Part shown: positions 9,376 to 18,040 of the stretch, piece by piece
Position numbering within the stretch: the first letter of the stretch is position 1
Layout of the letters: each line of letters starts with the position of its first letter
From: Mycobacterium sp. Root265
Lineage (GTDB): Bacteria; Actinomycetota; Actinomycetes; Mycobacteriales; Mycobacteriaceae
Assembly (NCBI RefSeq): GCF_001428895.1
Contig: NZ_LMJA01000031.1
Location: 62,001-126,000 of the forward strand
Direction: 5' to 3'
Length of the DNA: 64,000 nucleotides
Translations under genes and position numbers: made by a program
Notes under the pieces: model-generated
Database searches by the model: none
What the model was told of the DNA's origin: nothing
Seen by the model: the letters and a program-made list of their open reading frames with translations, nothing else

Positions 9376-10176
9376 GTGTCCGAGACGCCCCTGCCGCCGC
9401 CGCCGGACCTGACCGCGGCCGCGTTCTTCGACGTCGACAACACCTTGGTGCACGGTTCGTCGCTGGTGCACTTCGCCCGCGGGCTGGCCGCCCGCAAGTA
9501 CTTCACCTACGGCGACATCCTCGGGATCGTCTATGCGCAGGCGAAATTCCAGTTCACCGGCAAGGAGAACAGCGACGACGTCGCCGAGGGGAAACAGAAG
9601 GCGCTGGCCTTCATCGAGGGCCGTTCCACCGCCGAACTGGTCGAACTCGGCGAGGAGATCTACGACGAGATCATCGCCGACAAGATCTGGCCGGGCACCC
9701 GGGCGCTGGCCCAGATGCACCTGGACGCCGGCCAGCAGGTGTGGCTGGTGACCGCCACCCCCTTCGAGCTCGCGGACACCATCGCGCGGCGGCTGGGCCT
9801 GACCGGGGCGCTGGGCACGATCGCCGAATCTGTCGACGGGGTTTTCACCGGCCGACTGGTCGGCGACATCCTGCACGGGGCGGGCAAGGCGCACGCGGTC
9901 CGGTCGCTGGCCATCCGCGAGGGCCTCAACCTGCGCCGCTGCACCGCCTACTCGGACAGCTTCAACGACGTGCCGATGCTGTCGCTGGTCGGCACGGCGG
10001 TGGCGATCAACCCCGATGCCGCGTTGCGCGATGTCGCGCGCGAGCGCGGCTGGGAGATCCGCGACTTCCGCACCGCGCGCAAGGCGGCCCGGATCGGGGT
10101 GCCGTCCGCGCTCGCGCTGGGCGCGGTGGGCGGTGCGCTGGCCGCGGTGGCCTCGCGCCGCGACGCGGGTCGTTGA
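9376..10176 (+). CDS. HAD-family phosphatase, SerB-like
   Basis: A 266-residue HAD-IB hydrolase related to phosphoserine phosphatase and resembling mycobacterial SerB1 (Rv0505c). The nucleophile loop is FFDVDNTL with Asp19 and Asp21; motif II is LVTATP, and the metal-binding motif IV is [13 protein letters not shown] hydrophobic Ala/Gly-rich segment near the C-terminus (about 245-260) suggests a membrane contact. Phosphoserine as substrate is likely but not proven, since related HAD-IB proteins act on lipid phosphates. It starts with a leaderless GTG. Confidence 0.88.
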   Translation: MSETPLPPPPDLTAAAFFDVDNTLVHGSSLVHFARGLAARKYFTYGDILGIVYAQAKFQFTGKENSDDVAEGKQKALAFIEGRSTAELVELGEEIYDEIIADKIWPGTRALAQMHLDAGQQVWLVTATPFELADTIARRLGLTGALGTIAESVDGVFTGRLVGDILHGAGKAHAVRSLAIREGLNLRRCTAYSDSFNDVPMLSLVGTAVAINPDAALRDVARERGWEIRDFRTARKAARIGVPSALALGAVGGALAAVASRRDAGR

Positions 10177-10188
10177 CCTTCGCGCTGA

Positions 10189-10194
10189 TAGGCT
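10189..10194 (+). promoter_or_regulatory. Near-leaderless minus-10 hexamer (TAGGCT) for the HadD-like gene
   Basis: TAGGCT places the predicted transcript start at 10201, two bases before the ATG at 10203. It lies between two same-strand genes, so the HadD-like gene can be transcribed independently of the upstream phosphatase. Confidence 0.55.
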
Positions 10195-10202
10195 GACCCG
10201 CC

Positions 10203-10733
10203 ATGGGAATCGCTGAAGAGATCGTCGGAACCCACTTCCGGTACCCCGACTATTTCGAGGTCGGACGGGAGAAGGTCCGCGAGTTCGCGAACGCCGTCCA
10301 GGACCAGCACCCCGCGCATCACTCCGAAGAGGGCGCCGCCGAGCACGGGCACGACGCCATCCTCGCCTCGCTGACATTCATCGCGGTGGCCGGCCGGCGC
10401 GTCCAGCTGGAGATCTTCAACCAGTTCGATGTGCCGGTGAACATGGAGCGCGTGCTGCACCGCGACCAGAAGCTGATCTTCCACCGCCCCATCAAGGTCG
10501 GCGACAAGCTGTGGTTCGACTCGTACCTGGATTCGGTCATCGAATCGCACGGCGCCATCCTCACCGAGGTCCGCGGCGAGGTCACCGATGACGACGGCAA
10601 CCCGGTGATGACCACGGTGGTGACGATTCTCGGCGAAGCCGAACACGAGGGCGAGGCCGATGAGGTCACCGCCCAGATCGCCGCGGCCCGCGACGCCGCG
10701 ATCGCGAAGATGGTGGCCGGGCAGAACGCCTGA
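10203..10733 (+). CDS. hadD: FAS-II (3R)-hydroxyacyl dehydratase family protein, HadD-like
   Basis: A 176-residue MaoC/hot-dog protein of the FAS1-like dehydratase family, to which HadA and HadC belong. The N-terminal block with [17 protein letters not shown] and the later DKLWFDSYL strand are typical. By family and position next to a SerB-like gene it corresponds to Rv0504c, described as HadD, which takes part in mycolic acid elongation. Residues after about 145 are charged and helical. The catalytic Asp/His pair of HadB-type subunits is not obvious here, so the protein may work with a partner. Confidence 0.82.
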   Translation: MGIAEEIVGTHFRYPDYFEVGREKVREFANAVQDQHPAHHSEEGAAEHGHDAILASLTFIAVAGRRVQLEIFNQFDVPVNMERVLHRDQKLIFHRPIKVGDKLWFDSYLDSVIESHGAILTEVRGEVTDDDGNPVMTTVVTILGEAEHEGEADEVTAQIAAARDAAIAKMVAGQNA

Positions 10734-10743
10734 ATTCTGCGCC

Positions 10744-10798
10744 GAGACCGACGTTTTCGCGGTATCGAGGACATCCTGAGCGCAAAAACGTCGGTTTC
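10744..10798. repeat. 55-base palindromic element, upstream copy
   Basis: Two 19-base arms (10744-10762 and 10780-10798) pair at 16 of 19 positions around a 17-base loop. The arm core is ACCGACGTTTT. The same element, with the same arm and loop lengths, recurs at 11692-11746 on the far side of the DUF559 gene. Alone it could serve as a terminator for the HadD-like gene. Confidence 0.8.
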
Positions 10799-10844
10799 GA
10801 TGTAGTCATGGATCCAATCGGACCGACGCTGCGTCTGATCTTCT

Positions 10845-11693
10845 ATGCGGATTCCTTTCATCGGCGCCGATGCAGTCGCAGCCGGTGAGCTGACGCCGTT
10901 CGAACTCCGCCGCTGGTATCGCCCGATCTACCGCGGCGTGCACGTACCCGTGCAGCACCCGCTATCGCTGCGAGATCGATTGGCCGGTCTGATGCTGGCC
11001 GCACCCGGTGCGGTCGTCGCCGGTGTGGTCGCATCCGCGCTGCACGGCGCCGACTGGATTGCGCCCGATGTCCCCATCGAGGTCGTCACCGGCGGACGCC
11101 GCCAAGCGGGGCTCATCGTCCGCGACGAAAGCCTGCATCCCGACGAGATCACCACCGTTGCCGGGATACGCGTCACCACCGTGGCCCGCACCGCTTTCGA
11201 CCTCGCCCGTCCTCTGCCGCGCGACCAGGCGGTGGCCCGTCTCGACGCCCTGCGGAGGGTCCGCAGGTTCTCACCCGACGAGGTCCTGCTCCTGGCCGAG
11301 CGGCATCGGGGAGCTCGCGGGTTACGCCGGGTGCGTACCGCCTTACCGCTGGTCGACGGCGGCGCCGAGTCTCCCCGAGAAACCTGGTTGCGACTGCTCT
11401 TCATCGACGCCGGGCTGCCCGCGCCGACGACTCAGTTCGTGGTCTACGACGAGGACGGTCACTACGTGCGGCGAATCGACATGTGCTGGGAGAAGTACAA
11501 GGTGGGTGCCGAGTACGACGGTCAGCAGCACCTCACCAGCCGAAGCGCCTACGCCAACGCCAACGACGTCAAAGTCGCACGGGTGCTGCACCGTCTGCAG
11601 TGGCACATCGTGCACGTCATCAAGGAGGATCGCCCGGCAGACGTGCTCGCCGAAACGTGCAGCGCACTGATATCGCACGGATGGCAACCGTGA
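10845..11693 (+). CDS. DUF559 (Vsr-like endonuclease fold) protein with AbiEi-type N-terminus
   Basis: A 282-residue two-part protein. The N-terminal half (about 1-150) resembles the AbiEi-type antitoxin/winged-helix proteins common in mycobacteria. The C-terminal part resembles DUF559, a Vsr/PD-(D/E)xK nuclease fold, with Asp212 in RRIDMCW and Glu223-Tyr-Asp225 in GAEYDGQQH. Members occur in many diverged copies in actinobacterial genomes and none has an established role that I know of. The gene is bracketed by two copies of a palindromic 55-base element, one 46 bases upstream of the start and one beginning inside its own stop codon. It may be a nuclease that acts on those elements, or simply a passenger. 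Confidence 0.8.
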   Translation: MRIPFIGADAVAAGELTPFELRRWYRPIYRGVHVPVQHPLSLRDRLAGLMLAAPGAVVAGVVASALHGADWIAPDVPIEVVTGGRRQAGLIVRDESLHPDEITTVAGIRVTTVARTAFDLARPLPRDQAVARLDALRRVRRFSPDEVLLLAERHRGARGLRRVRTALPLVDGGAESPRETWLRLLFIDAGLPAPTTQFVVYDEDGHYVRRIDMCWEKYKVGAEYDGQQHLTSRSAYANANDVKVARVLHRLQWHIVHVIKEDRPADVLAETCSALISHGWQP

Positions 11694-11746
11694 AACCGAC
11701 GCTTTTGCGCTATTCAGCCCCGCCGGACCGCGAAAACGTCGGTTTC
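11692..11746. repeat. 55-base palindromic element, downstream copy
   Basis: Arms 11692-11710 and 11728-11746 flank a 17-base loop. The copy matches the upstream one in length and arm sequence and differs mainly in the loop. It starts within the TGA of the DUF559 gene and lies between convergent genes, so it may also act as a bidirectional terminator. Confidence 0.8.
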
Positions 11747-11754
11747 GCGGGGAA

Positions 11755-12819
11755 TCAGCCCAGGAACGTGTTCCGGCGGTTCGCCAGCAGTTGATACAGG
11801 GTGTGCTGGATGGTCTCGCGCACCTGGTCGGTCAGTTCGAACGTCACCATCGGATCGTCGGCGGCCGTGTCGTCGTAGCCCTCGGTGGGGATCGGCTCAC
11901 CGAACTTGATGTGCCATTTGGAGGGCAGCGGCACCAGTCCGAGTGGACCGGCCAGCGGGAACAGCGGGGTCACCGGGAAGTACGGCAGGCCCAGCACCCG
12001 CGCCAGCAGCTTGATATCGCCGATCTTCGGATAGATCTCCTCGGATCCCACGATCGAGCACGGCACGATCGGCGCCTGCGCCCGCAGGGCAGCCGAGACG
12101 AATCCGCCGCGGCCGAACCGCTGCAGTTTGTAGCGGTCCTTGAACGGTTTGCCGAGGCCCTTGAAGCCCTCGGGGAACACCGCGGTGAGCTCACCGGCGG
12201 CAAGCAGGCGGTGCGCGTCCGAGGCGCAGGCCACGGTGTGCCCGGCCTTGCGGGCGGCCTGTCCCACCACGGGCAGGTCGAACACCAGATCGGCCGCGAG
12301 CATGCGCAGCACGCGGTTGCCCGGATGGTGATCGTGCACGGCGACCGCGGCCATCAGCCCGTCGAACGGCAGCACGCCGGCGTGGTTGGCCACCACCAGG
12401 GCGGCCCCGTCGAGCGGCAGGTTCTCGATACCGCTGACCTCGACCCGGAACCAGGAGTTGTACAGCCCGCGCAGCATGGGCAACACCACGGCGTCGTTGA
12501 GGTGCGCGTCGAAGCCGAACTCGTCGACGGTGTAGTCGCCGGTCATCCGCTTGGTGACGAACTCGGCGATCCCGGAGATGGCCCGGGACAGTTCGTTGGG
12601 GGTGTCCTCGGCAACCGTTTCGGCCCCGCCGTTGCGGTGCTGATCGATCTCGCGCACGACGGCGGACATCTGCTCGGCGGTGGCCCGGCCGTCGGGGTCG
12701 GCGAGCAGCGACGGGTGCCTGCGCGCACTGTCAGCCCGCTGCGAAGCCCGGCGCTGCGCCGAGGAGCGGCCCGAATTCGAGTGCAGCGGAATCACTTTCG
12801 CCCTGGGTTCACCCACCAC
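11755..12819 (-). CDS. Lysophospholipid/glycerolipid acyltransferase family protein
   Basis: A 354-residue membrane-associated acyltransferase of the PlsC superfamily, positioned like Rv0502. The catalytic block is VVANHAGVLPFDG, a longer-spaced version of the usual HxxxxD motif; a second block is AVFPEGFKGLGKP, and a third has PIVPCSIVGSEEIYP. The first 130 residues are a Ser/Arg-rich and then helical extension with no family match I can name. It probably acylates a lipid acceptor at the inner face of the membrane. It converges with the DUF559 gene. Confidence 0.88.
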   Translation of the reverse strand: MVGEPRAKVIPLHSNSGRSSAQRRASQRADSARRHPSLLADPDGRATAEQMSAVVREIDQHRNGGAETVAEDTPNELSRAISGIAEFVTKRMTGDYTVDEFGFDAHLNDAVVLPMLRGLYNSWFRVEVSGIENLPLDGAALVVANHAGVLPFDGLMAAVAVHDHHPGNRVLRMLAADLVFDLPVVGQAARKAGHTVACASDAHRLLAAGELTAVFPEGFKGLGKPFKDRYKLQRFGRGGFVSAALRAQAPIVPCSIVGSEEIYPKIGDIKLLARVLGLPYFPVTPLFPLAGPLGLVPLPSKWHIKFGEPIPTEGYDDTAADDPMVTFELTDQVRETIQHTLYQLLANRRNTFLG

Positions 12820-12854
12820 GCGTCACCCTCTCCCCGGCCCTGTTTCGAGTCTGT

Positions 12855-13910
12855 CTAGCCACCGACGCGTTGCGCCAGCGTCACAGCACGACTCTCCACT
12901 GAGCGTACCCATTTCGGGTCGATGATCGGAGTCAGACCACGTCCCCGCACGTAATCGTCAAAAGCCTCCGCCGTCGTCCACTTAGGGTTATACCCTAGGT
13001 CGTTACGCATGCGCGCGGTGTCCATCACCCGCCCGTAGCTCAGATAATTCAGCTGCTCACGGTCGAGTTCGGTGTAACTCGTTGCGCGCCTCAGGGAATC
13101 GACGGCGGCCAGCGCGGAACGCGGCACCGGCAGCGCCACCCGCCCGGATCGGCGGATCGCCTGGCTCATCATGATGATGCCGGATGCCCCGACGTTGAAG
13201 GTGCCCGCGCGACCGGCGACCGTGGCACGCTCCAGCGCGCCGAGGGCGTCCTGTTCGTGCAGCAGTTGCAGCCGCGCATCGTGACCCAGCACCGACGGCA
13301 CCACCGGGCCGGCCAGATACCGGGACAGCGCGGTGTCCATCGCGGGCCCGATCATGTTGGCCAGCCGCAGGATCGTCACGGCGATATCCGGACGCCTGCG
13401 GGCCAAGCCGCGGACGTATCCCTCGATATCGATGCTGTCGCGGGCGAAACCGTCCGCGGGTGGCCGGCGTGCGCCGCCGTCCTCGGTGAACATCACCGGG
13501 TCTCGGGAACTCGCCCCGTACACCTCGGAGGTGGACTTGAGGATGACCCGGCGCACCGACGGCGCCTTCTGACACGCCGCGAACAGCTGGATCGCGCCCA
13601 TCACGTTGAGCTCTTTGAGGGTCGCGCGCCCGCCTGCCCGCGGCGCGTACGACGCCGCCGCGGCATGCACGACGGTGTCGACGTCACCGTTTCGGATGAC
13701 CTTGGCGATGAAGGGATTGCGGATGTCGGCGCGCACGAATTCCGCGCGCCCCATCCTGCGTAAGAGATCCTTACTCGGCGCGATGGCATCGACCGCGATG
13801 ACGTGGTCGATCGCCGGGTTCTGCACGAGCCGAGCGGTGAGATAGCCACCGAGGAACCGGCAGGCACCGGTCACCAGCACCACTTTGGGATCGGTCGCCT
13901 GCTCGTCCAT
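12855..13910 (-). CDS. NAD-dependent epimerase/dehydratase (GalE-like, extended SDR)
   Basis: A 351-residue extended short-chain dehydrogenase positioned as Rv0501 (GalE2). The Rossmann motif is VTGACRFLGGYL, so the usual TGxxGxxG is degenerate (CRFLG). The expected YxxxK active-site pair is not clear: after KSTSEVYGAS the corresponding region reads FARDSIDIEGYVRG, where no lysine follows the Tyr. Catalytic activity as a UDP-glucose epimerase is therefore doubtful and a binding or altered role is possible. It sits 35 bases from the acyltransferase and may be co-transcribed with it. Confidence 0.85.
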   Translation of the reverse strand: MDEQATDPKVVLVTGACRFLGGYLTARLVQNPAIDHVIAVDAIAPSKDLLRRMGRAEFVRADIRNPFIAKVIRNGDVDTVVHAAAASYAPRAGGRATLKELNVMGAIQLFAACQKAPSVRRVILKSTSEVYGASSRDPVMFTEDGGARRPPADGFARDSIDIEGYVRGLARRRPDIAVTILRLANMIGPAMDTALSRYLAGPVVPSVLGHDARLQLLHEQDALGALERATVAGRAGTFNVGASGIIMMSQAIRRSGRVALPVPRSALAAVDSLRRATSYTELDREQLNYLSYGRVMDTARMRNDLGYNPKWTTAEAFDDYVRGRGLTPIIDPKWVRSVESRAVTLAQRVGG

Positions 13911-13939
13911 CGGGCCAGCCTATCGGCTGAAGCTGAAAG

Positions 13940-14041
13940 CTACTTACCGAGTTTTCTGCGTTGAACCCGAGTGCGACGAAGCAGCTTCCGGTGCTTCTTC
14001 TTCGACATGCGCTTGCGCCGCTTCTTGATAACTGAACCCAT
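13940..14041 (-). CDS. Small ribosomal subunit protein bS22 (33 residues)
   Basis: A 33-residue, extremely basic protein (AURKAIP1/COX24-domain type) that in mycobacteria is an extra 30S protein, bS22, bound near the decoding region. The sequence starts [19 protein letters not shown] and ends VQRRKLGK; more than half of the residues are Lys or Arg. A GGAG ribosome binding site lies just upstream of the ATG at 14041. It is too short to be found by usual ORF thresholds. The position between the epimerase and the BldC-type regulator matches Rv0500B. Confidence 0.93.
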
Positions 14042-14117
14042 GAACTCCGCTACCTACCAATGAGTGAACTGACCGCGTCACCTTACCTGGGTGGCCCGGT
14101 GAAGCGGAAAACGCGTG

Positions 14118-14348
14118 CTATCCGGCGTCGAAGTACGACGTCTCGAGCAGATCGTGGACCGCCTTGGCATGCACCCGGAATGACCGTCCGACACGCACCG
14201 CCGGCAGCTCGCCGTTGTGCACCAGCCGGTAGACGGTCATCTTGCTCACCCGCATCAGGCTTGCCACTTCCGCGACGGTGAGAAATTGAGCCTTCGGCTG
14301 GCCGTCGCCGGCGGAATCCCGCGCCGATGGCCCGTTCAATGACGTCAT
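14118..14348 (-). CDS. BldC/MerR-type helix-turn-helix DNA-binding protein
   Basis: A 76-residue protein consisting almost entirely of an excisionase/BldC-type winged helix: FLTVAEVASLMRVSKMTVYRLVH is the HTH and GELPAVRVGRSFRVH the wing. It matches Rv0500A in size and position. The ATG at 14348 was preferred to an in-frame ATG 30 codons upstream because the extension runs through two inverted repeats that look regulatory. BldC-like proteins bind DNA cooperatively at direct repeats; the targets here are unknown. Confidence 0.88.
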   Translation of the reverse strand: MTSLNGPSARDSAGDGQPKAQFLTVAEVASLMRVSKMTVYRLVHNGELPAVRVGRSFRVHAKAVHDLLETSYFDAG

Positions 14349-14377
14349 CGCAACCCAATCCATAAGGCACGGCCGTT

Positions 14378-14412
14378 CCAGCGGCTTCCCCACCGCTGGC
14401 ACGTACGCGTGC
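14378..14412. promoter_or_regulatory. Double inverted repeat upstream of the BldC-type gene
   Basis: CCAGCGG (14378-14384) and CCGCTGG (14393-14399) are perfect 7-base arms with an 8-base centre. They abut GCACG (14399-14403) and CGTGC (14408-14412), perfect 5-base arms. The pair lies 30 to 64 bases upstream of the start at 14348 and could be an operator or a leader hairpin. Confidence 0.45.
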
Positions 14413-14485
14413 ATACACGAGGAGAATAGCGTGGCCACTGGGGTTATTGCGACGGGTGTGGGTTAATCCGTCCGAAATTGGTGAA

Positions 14486-15337
14486 CTACTCGGATGTAAT
14501 TCCGAGCTGCTCAGAGCGCCTTTTTGCGGCCGCGATGGCATCGGAGACGGCGCTGCGCAGGCCACCCCGCTCAAGTTCCCGCAGACCAGCCGCTGTGGTG
14601 CCGCCCGGGGACGTCACGATGGCCCGCAGCGCGGCCGCCGAGGTGTCCATGACACCGGCCTGCGCGCTGTCCCGACGATCCAGCAGCATGGCCGCGGATC
14701 CGGCCATGGTGTGCACCACCAGTTCGGTGGCCACCTCCCGGCTGAGCCCGGCGTCCACGCCGGCGTCGACCAGCGCCTCGACCATCAGGAAGAAGTAGGC
14801 GGGTCCAGAACCCGACACCGCGGTCACCGCGTCGAGCTGCGATTCGGGCACCGTCAGCACATCACCGACGGTGTCGAAGATGGCCGTGACCTCCTTGACC
14901 TGCTCGGGCGTCGCGAAACGGCCGGCGGCCACCGCGCTGACACCGCCACCGACCACCATCGGGGCGTTCGGCATCACCCGGATCACCGGAGTGCCCGCGG
15001 GCAGTTTGGCCTCGAAGAACGCCGTGTTCACACCCGCGGCGACGCTGACGAAGACCTGCTCCTCACTCTCGCCCTCCGCGCGGGCGACGGTCTCGGCGAT
15101 CTGACCGGTCACCGACTCCACATCGGCCGGCTTGACGGCGATGATGATGTAGGTGGCACTGTCGGCGGCATCGGCCACCGAGGTCACCCGCACCGAATAC
15201 GTTTCCGCCAGCTGTTTGGCGCGGTCGGGATGCTTCTCGGCGATCGCCAGGTCCTTGACCTGACGGCCCGCCCTCAACAGCCCCGAGAGCAGCGCTTCGC
15301 CGATACTTCCTCCGCCGATGATCGCAATTCTTGCCAC
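14486..15337 (-). CDS. proC: Pyrroline-5-carboxylate reductase
   Basis: Last step of proline synthesis: NAD(P)H-dependent reduction of 1-pyrroline-5-carboxylate. The 283-residue protein begins with the Rossmann motif IAIIGGGSIGEALL and ends with the proline-binding signature AVSGSGPAYFFLMVEALVDAG followed by TSPGGTTAAGL. GTG at 15337 is the start. The gene stands alone, 58 bases downstream of the thioesterase gene and 137 bases before the BldC-type regulator start. Confidence 0.96.
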   Translation of the reverse strand: MARIAIIGGGSIGEALLSGLLRAGRQVKDLAIAEKHPDRAKQLAETYSVRVTSVADAADSATYIIIAVKPADVESVTGQIAETVARAEGESEEQVFVSVAAGVNTAFFEAKLPAGTPVIRVMPNAPMVVGGGVSAVAAGRFATPEQVKEVTAIFDTVGDVLTVPESQLDAVTAVSGSGPAYFFLMVEALVDAGVDAGLSREVATELVVHTMAGSAAMLLDRRDSAQAGVMDTSAAALRAIVTSPGGTTAAGLRELERGGLRSAVSDAIAAAKRRSEQLGITSE

Positions 15338-15366
15338 GGGTGCAGTTTCCCACGGCCCGCGCCGGT

Positions 15367-15383
15367 GCGAGCGAAGCGACGGG
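15367..15383. repeat. 17-base repeat, inverted copy between proC and the thioesterase gene
   Basis: Exact reverse complement of the copy at 8995-9011, located in the 58-base gap upstream of proC. Both copies sit beside gene ends, as dispersed REP-like sequences usually do. Confidence 0.5.
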
Positions 15384-15395
15384 GAAAGTTCGCGT

Positions 15396-16202
15396 CTAGG
15401 ACGTCGGCACCAGCGCGAGCTGACGCGTCTGCACCACGATGCGGCCCGCCGAGTCCACCACGACGTGGTCCTCGTCGAACCATTCCTGACCGATCTGCGT
15501 CGTCGTGCACAGCACCCGCAGCCAGCCGTCGGCCGGGCGGGCCCGCAGGAGGGCCGTCAGCTGCACGGTGGGTGCCCAGCCGAACCGGTTGACCCCGAAG
15601 GTCACCGGGGCCGACACATCGCCACACAGCAGGGCGAAAAGCACATCAGGGGCTTCGCCGCGGGGGCGCACCCAGTACTCGATGACCGGCGGTCCGCCAT
15701 CCGAGCGCGGTTGCATGGTCGTCAGCGACGGCCGGATGTCGCAGCCGTGGGCCAGGTGCACGATGTCGGCCATCCGGTGTCCGGGACCGATGGGCTCCAG
15801 ACCGGGCGGCGGCTCGGGCGTCATCAACGGCACGACGGGGTTGGTCGACAACAGCGGCGGCGCATCGTGCTCGGGGACACCGAGGGTGATCGCGGCCCGG
15901 ACCGCGACCCGATCGCCCTGCATGAGTTCCACATCGACCAGGCTGATCCGCCGGCCGACCTTGCGCACCGTGGTGACGACCCGCAGCGCCCCGGGATCCG
16001 GTGCCCACAGGAAGTTCCCGGACACCGCGATGGGTTCGAAGTCCGGGGTGCCCAGTTCGGTGCGGGCCGCATTCGCGCACAGCGCCAGCATTGCCCCGCC
16101 GTGCACCTTGGGCCCGATGGTCCAGTGCTCGTTCAGAACACCCTCGTACACACCGCCACCGGCCGACTCCAGCCGCATGGCATCGCTGAACAGCACGCTC
16201 AT
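15396..16202 (-). CDS. Acyl-CoA thioesterase-like hot-dog protein
   Basis: A 268-residue protein with the layout of TesB-like double hot-dog thioesterases: an N-terminal hot dog with [17 protein letters not shown] and a second half with the [25 protein letters not shown] block. It corresponds by position to Rv0499. Substrate is unknown; mycobacterial relatives hydrolyse medium- or long-chain acyl-CoA. The ATG at 16202 overlaps the stop of the TIM-barrel gene by four bases, which fixes the start and indicates coupling. Confidence 0.82.
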   Translation of the reverse strand: MSVLFSDAMRLESAGGGVYEGVLNEHWTIGPKVHGGAMLALCANAARTELGTPDFEPIAVSGNFLWAPDPGALRVVTTVRKVGRRISLVDVELMQGDRVAVRAAITLGVPEHDAPPLLSTNPVVPLMTPEPPPGLEPIGPGHRMADIVHLAHGCDIRPSLTTMQPRSDGGPPVIEYWVRPRGEAPDVLFALLCGDVSAPVTFGVNRFGWAPTVQLTALLRARPADGWLRVLCTTTQIGQEWFDEDHVVVDSAGRIVVQTRQLALVPTS

Positions 16203-17044
16203 CGCAGCAGGTGCTCCCGCGCGAACTGCAGGGACTCGGTCAACAGGGCCTCCCGTTCGGCGGCGTTGCGGGCTCCGGAGGTGGTGACCTCCAGGATGAC
16301 GTGGCCGGTGAAATCGCTGGTCGCCAACTGCCGGCAGACTTCGGCGGCGGGCTGGGTGCCCCGGCCGGGCACCAGGTGCTCGTCGGTGGACGCGCCGCTG
16401 CCGTCGCACAGGTGCAGATGCGCCAGGCCCTCCCCCATCCGTTGCGCCATCTCCAGCGCATCGGTGCCGGCGGTGGCGCTGTGCGACAGGTCCAGGGTGT
16501 AGTGCGCGTGCCCGCCGTCGAGCGGGTCGTAGGACGGGGCGAATGCCGAGATCCCCGGCCCGGGCCTGCCGCCGCGTTTACGCATTCGCTCGATCGAGGG
16601 CTGGCCGGTGCCCCAGAACCGGTCCGCCCGGAACGGGAACATGTTCTCCACCGCGACCAGCACGTCGCTGCCGGCCTCCAGTTCGGCGACCTGCTCGCTG
16701 AAGCCCTCGGCGTAGCGGCGCTGCCAGCGGAACGGCGGGTGCACCACCACGGTCTGGGCGCCCAGCTGCTCGGCGGCCCGCACGCTGCGTTCCAGTTTGG
16801 CGATCGGGTTGGCACCCCAGACCCGCTGCGAGATCAGCAGGCACGGTGCGTGCACCGAGAGCACCGGGATGCCGTACGTCTCCGACAGCCGGCACACCGC
16901 ATCGATGTCCTGGCTGACCGGTTCGGCCCAGACCATCAGCTCGACACCGTCGTAGCCGAGGCGGGCGGCGTAGTCGAAGGCCGCCTCGGTCCGCAGTGGG
17001 TACACCGAGGCCGTCGACAGGCCGACCTTGATCGCGGGGCGCAC
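16199..17044 (-). CDS. Sugar phosphate isomerase/epimerase-type TIM barrel protein
   Basis: A 281-residue AP-endonuclease-2-like (xylose-isomerase-like) TIM barrel, positioned as Rv0498. Metal-binding-type motifs are visible in order: [43 protein letters not shown] and ILEVTTSG. The Glu, His and Asp residues at these strand ends are the expected metal ligands. The substrate is unknown. GTG at 17044 immediately abuts the stop of the acidic membrane protein gene upstream. Confidence 0.85.
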   Translation of the reverse strand: MRPAIKVGLSTASVYPLRTEAAFDYAARLGYDGVELMVWAEPVSQDIDAVCRLSETYGIPVLSVHAPCLLISQRVWGANPIAKLERSVRAAEQLGAQTVVVHPPFRWQRRYAEGFSEQVAELEAGSDVLVAVENMFPFRADRFWGTGQPSIERMRKRGGRPGPGISAFAPSYDPLDGGHAHYTLDLSHSATAGTDALEMAQRMGEGLAHLHLCDGSGASTDEHLVPGRGTQPAAEVCRQLATSDFTGHVILEVTTSGARNAAEREALLTESLQFAREHLLR

Positions 17045-18040
17045 TTAGGTGGACTGCAGCAGCGCCAGTGGCCCGAGCGTCACCATGGCGCCCACCGCCA
17101 CTGCGATCAGGGTGCTCGCGATGTCCTCGGTCTTACGCACCACCCGCACACCGACCACGAGACCCAGGATCACCAGCACCGAGAGTGCCAGCGCCACAAT
17201 GTTGTTCCACTTCCACAGCTGGTCGAAGGCGATGAACAAGCCGGCGCCCAGCGCGACCGCGAGCACGCTCTGCACCACGATCCACACGCCGCGCATGAAC
17301 GGCGACGGAGCCTCGGGTTCGGTCAGGTCCAGGGCGGCCAGCGGCTCGTCGGCGTCGAGGGCCACCTTCTGGGTGTCCTCGAGATCGATGTCCTCGGGAC
17401 CGGGTGTCCGGCCCCGCCGGGCCACATCGTCGGCGACGGAATCCCCGCCGAACAGCGCGTCGGAAGGCGATCTCAGATACGACGGACGCGTCTTGACACT
17501 GCCGCTGTCATCGTCGTCGTCCTGCGCGTCGTCGTCGTGCAGCGAGTCGAAGGTCATCTCCTCGGCACCACCGGCCGAGACATGCGGGGCGTGCTTCTTG
17601 AGGGTGTGCGCGTGGCGGCGCGGGGTGAATGCCAACGGGGCCGGGTCCACGTCGCGCTGCTGCAGATGCTCGGCGTAGTCGGTCTCGGCGGCGTCGGGCT
17701 CGATTTCGACGTCGGGCTCGGCTTCCGCGTCGGCCGCGGGCTCTGCCTCGGGCTCGGGTTCCGGTTCCGGTTCGGGCTCGGCGGGGAGGTCTTCGACGAC
17801 GGGGGTGTCCTCGGCCGTCGGCGGCTCCTCGACGACCGGGGTGTCCTCGGCGGTCGGGGCGTCCTCGAGCGCGATGATCGGGATCTCACCGGTCAGCTCG
17901 GCGACGGTGACGGCGTCGGCATTGCCCCGCCGTCGCCGGCGTCGGCCGCCCGGCGCCGGGGATCCGATCGATCCGTTCTTGGCGAGCAGCTCCGCCACCG
18001 ATATCGGACGGGTGGCTGTGTTTTCGCTCGGTTCTGTCAT
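17045..18040 (-). CDS. Acidic-repeat protein with C-terminal membrane helices
   Basis: A 331-residue protein, Rv0497-like by position. After an N-terminal segment with a run of six Arg (33-38) comes an acidic, Pro/Glu-rich region (60-180). It contains two near-identical 12-residue units (61-72 and 73-84, core TAEDTPVVE), then a PEPEPEPE stretch and a DDDDD run. The last 85 residues hold three hydrophobic helices. The long disordered cytoplasmic part and membrane anchor suggest a scaffold role, possibly linked to the neighbouring Ppx/GppA phosphatase whose gene overlaps it by four bases. Confidence 0.82.
   Translation of the reverse strand: MTEPSENTATRPISVAELLAKNGSIGSPAPGGRRRRRRGNADAVTVAELTGEIPIIALEDAPTAEDTPVVEEPPTAEDTPVVEDLPAEPEPEPEPEPEAEPAADAEAEPDVEIEPDAAETDYAEHLQQRDVDPAPLAFTPRRHAHTLKKHAPHVSAGGAEEMTFDSLHDDDAQDDDDDSGSVKTRPSYLRSPSDALFGGDSVADDVARRGRTPGPEDIDLEDTQKVALDADEPLAALDLTEPEAPSPFMRGVWIVVQSVLAVALGAGLFIAFDQLWKWNNIVALALSVLVILGLVVGVRVVRKTEDIASTLIAVAVGAMVTLGPLALLQST

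Noticed and set aside
13911-14117. Gene-free stretch between the epimerase and the BldC-type gene
   Set aside because: It contains the intact 33-residue bS22 gene, which is below usual length limits, so the stretch is not empty.
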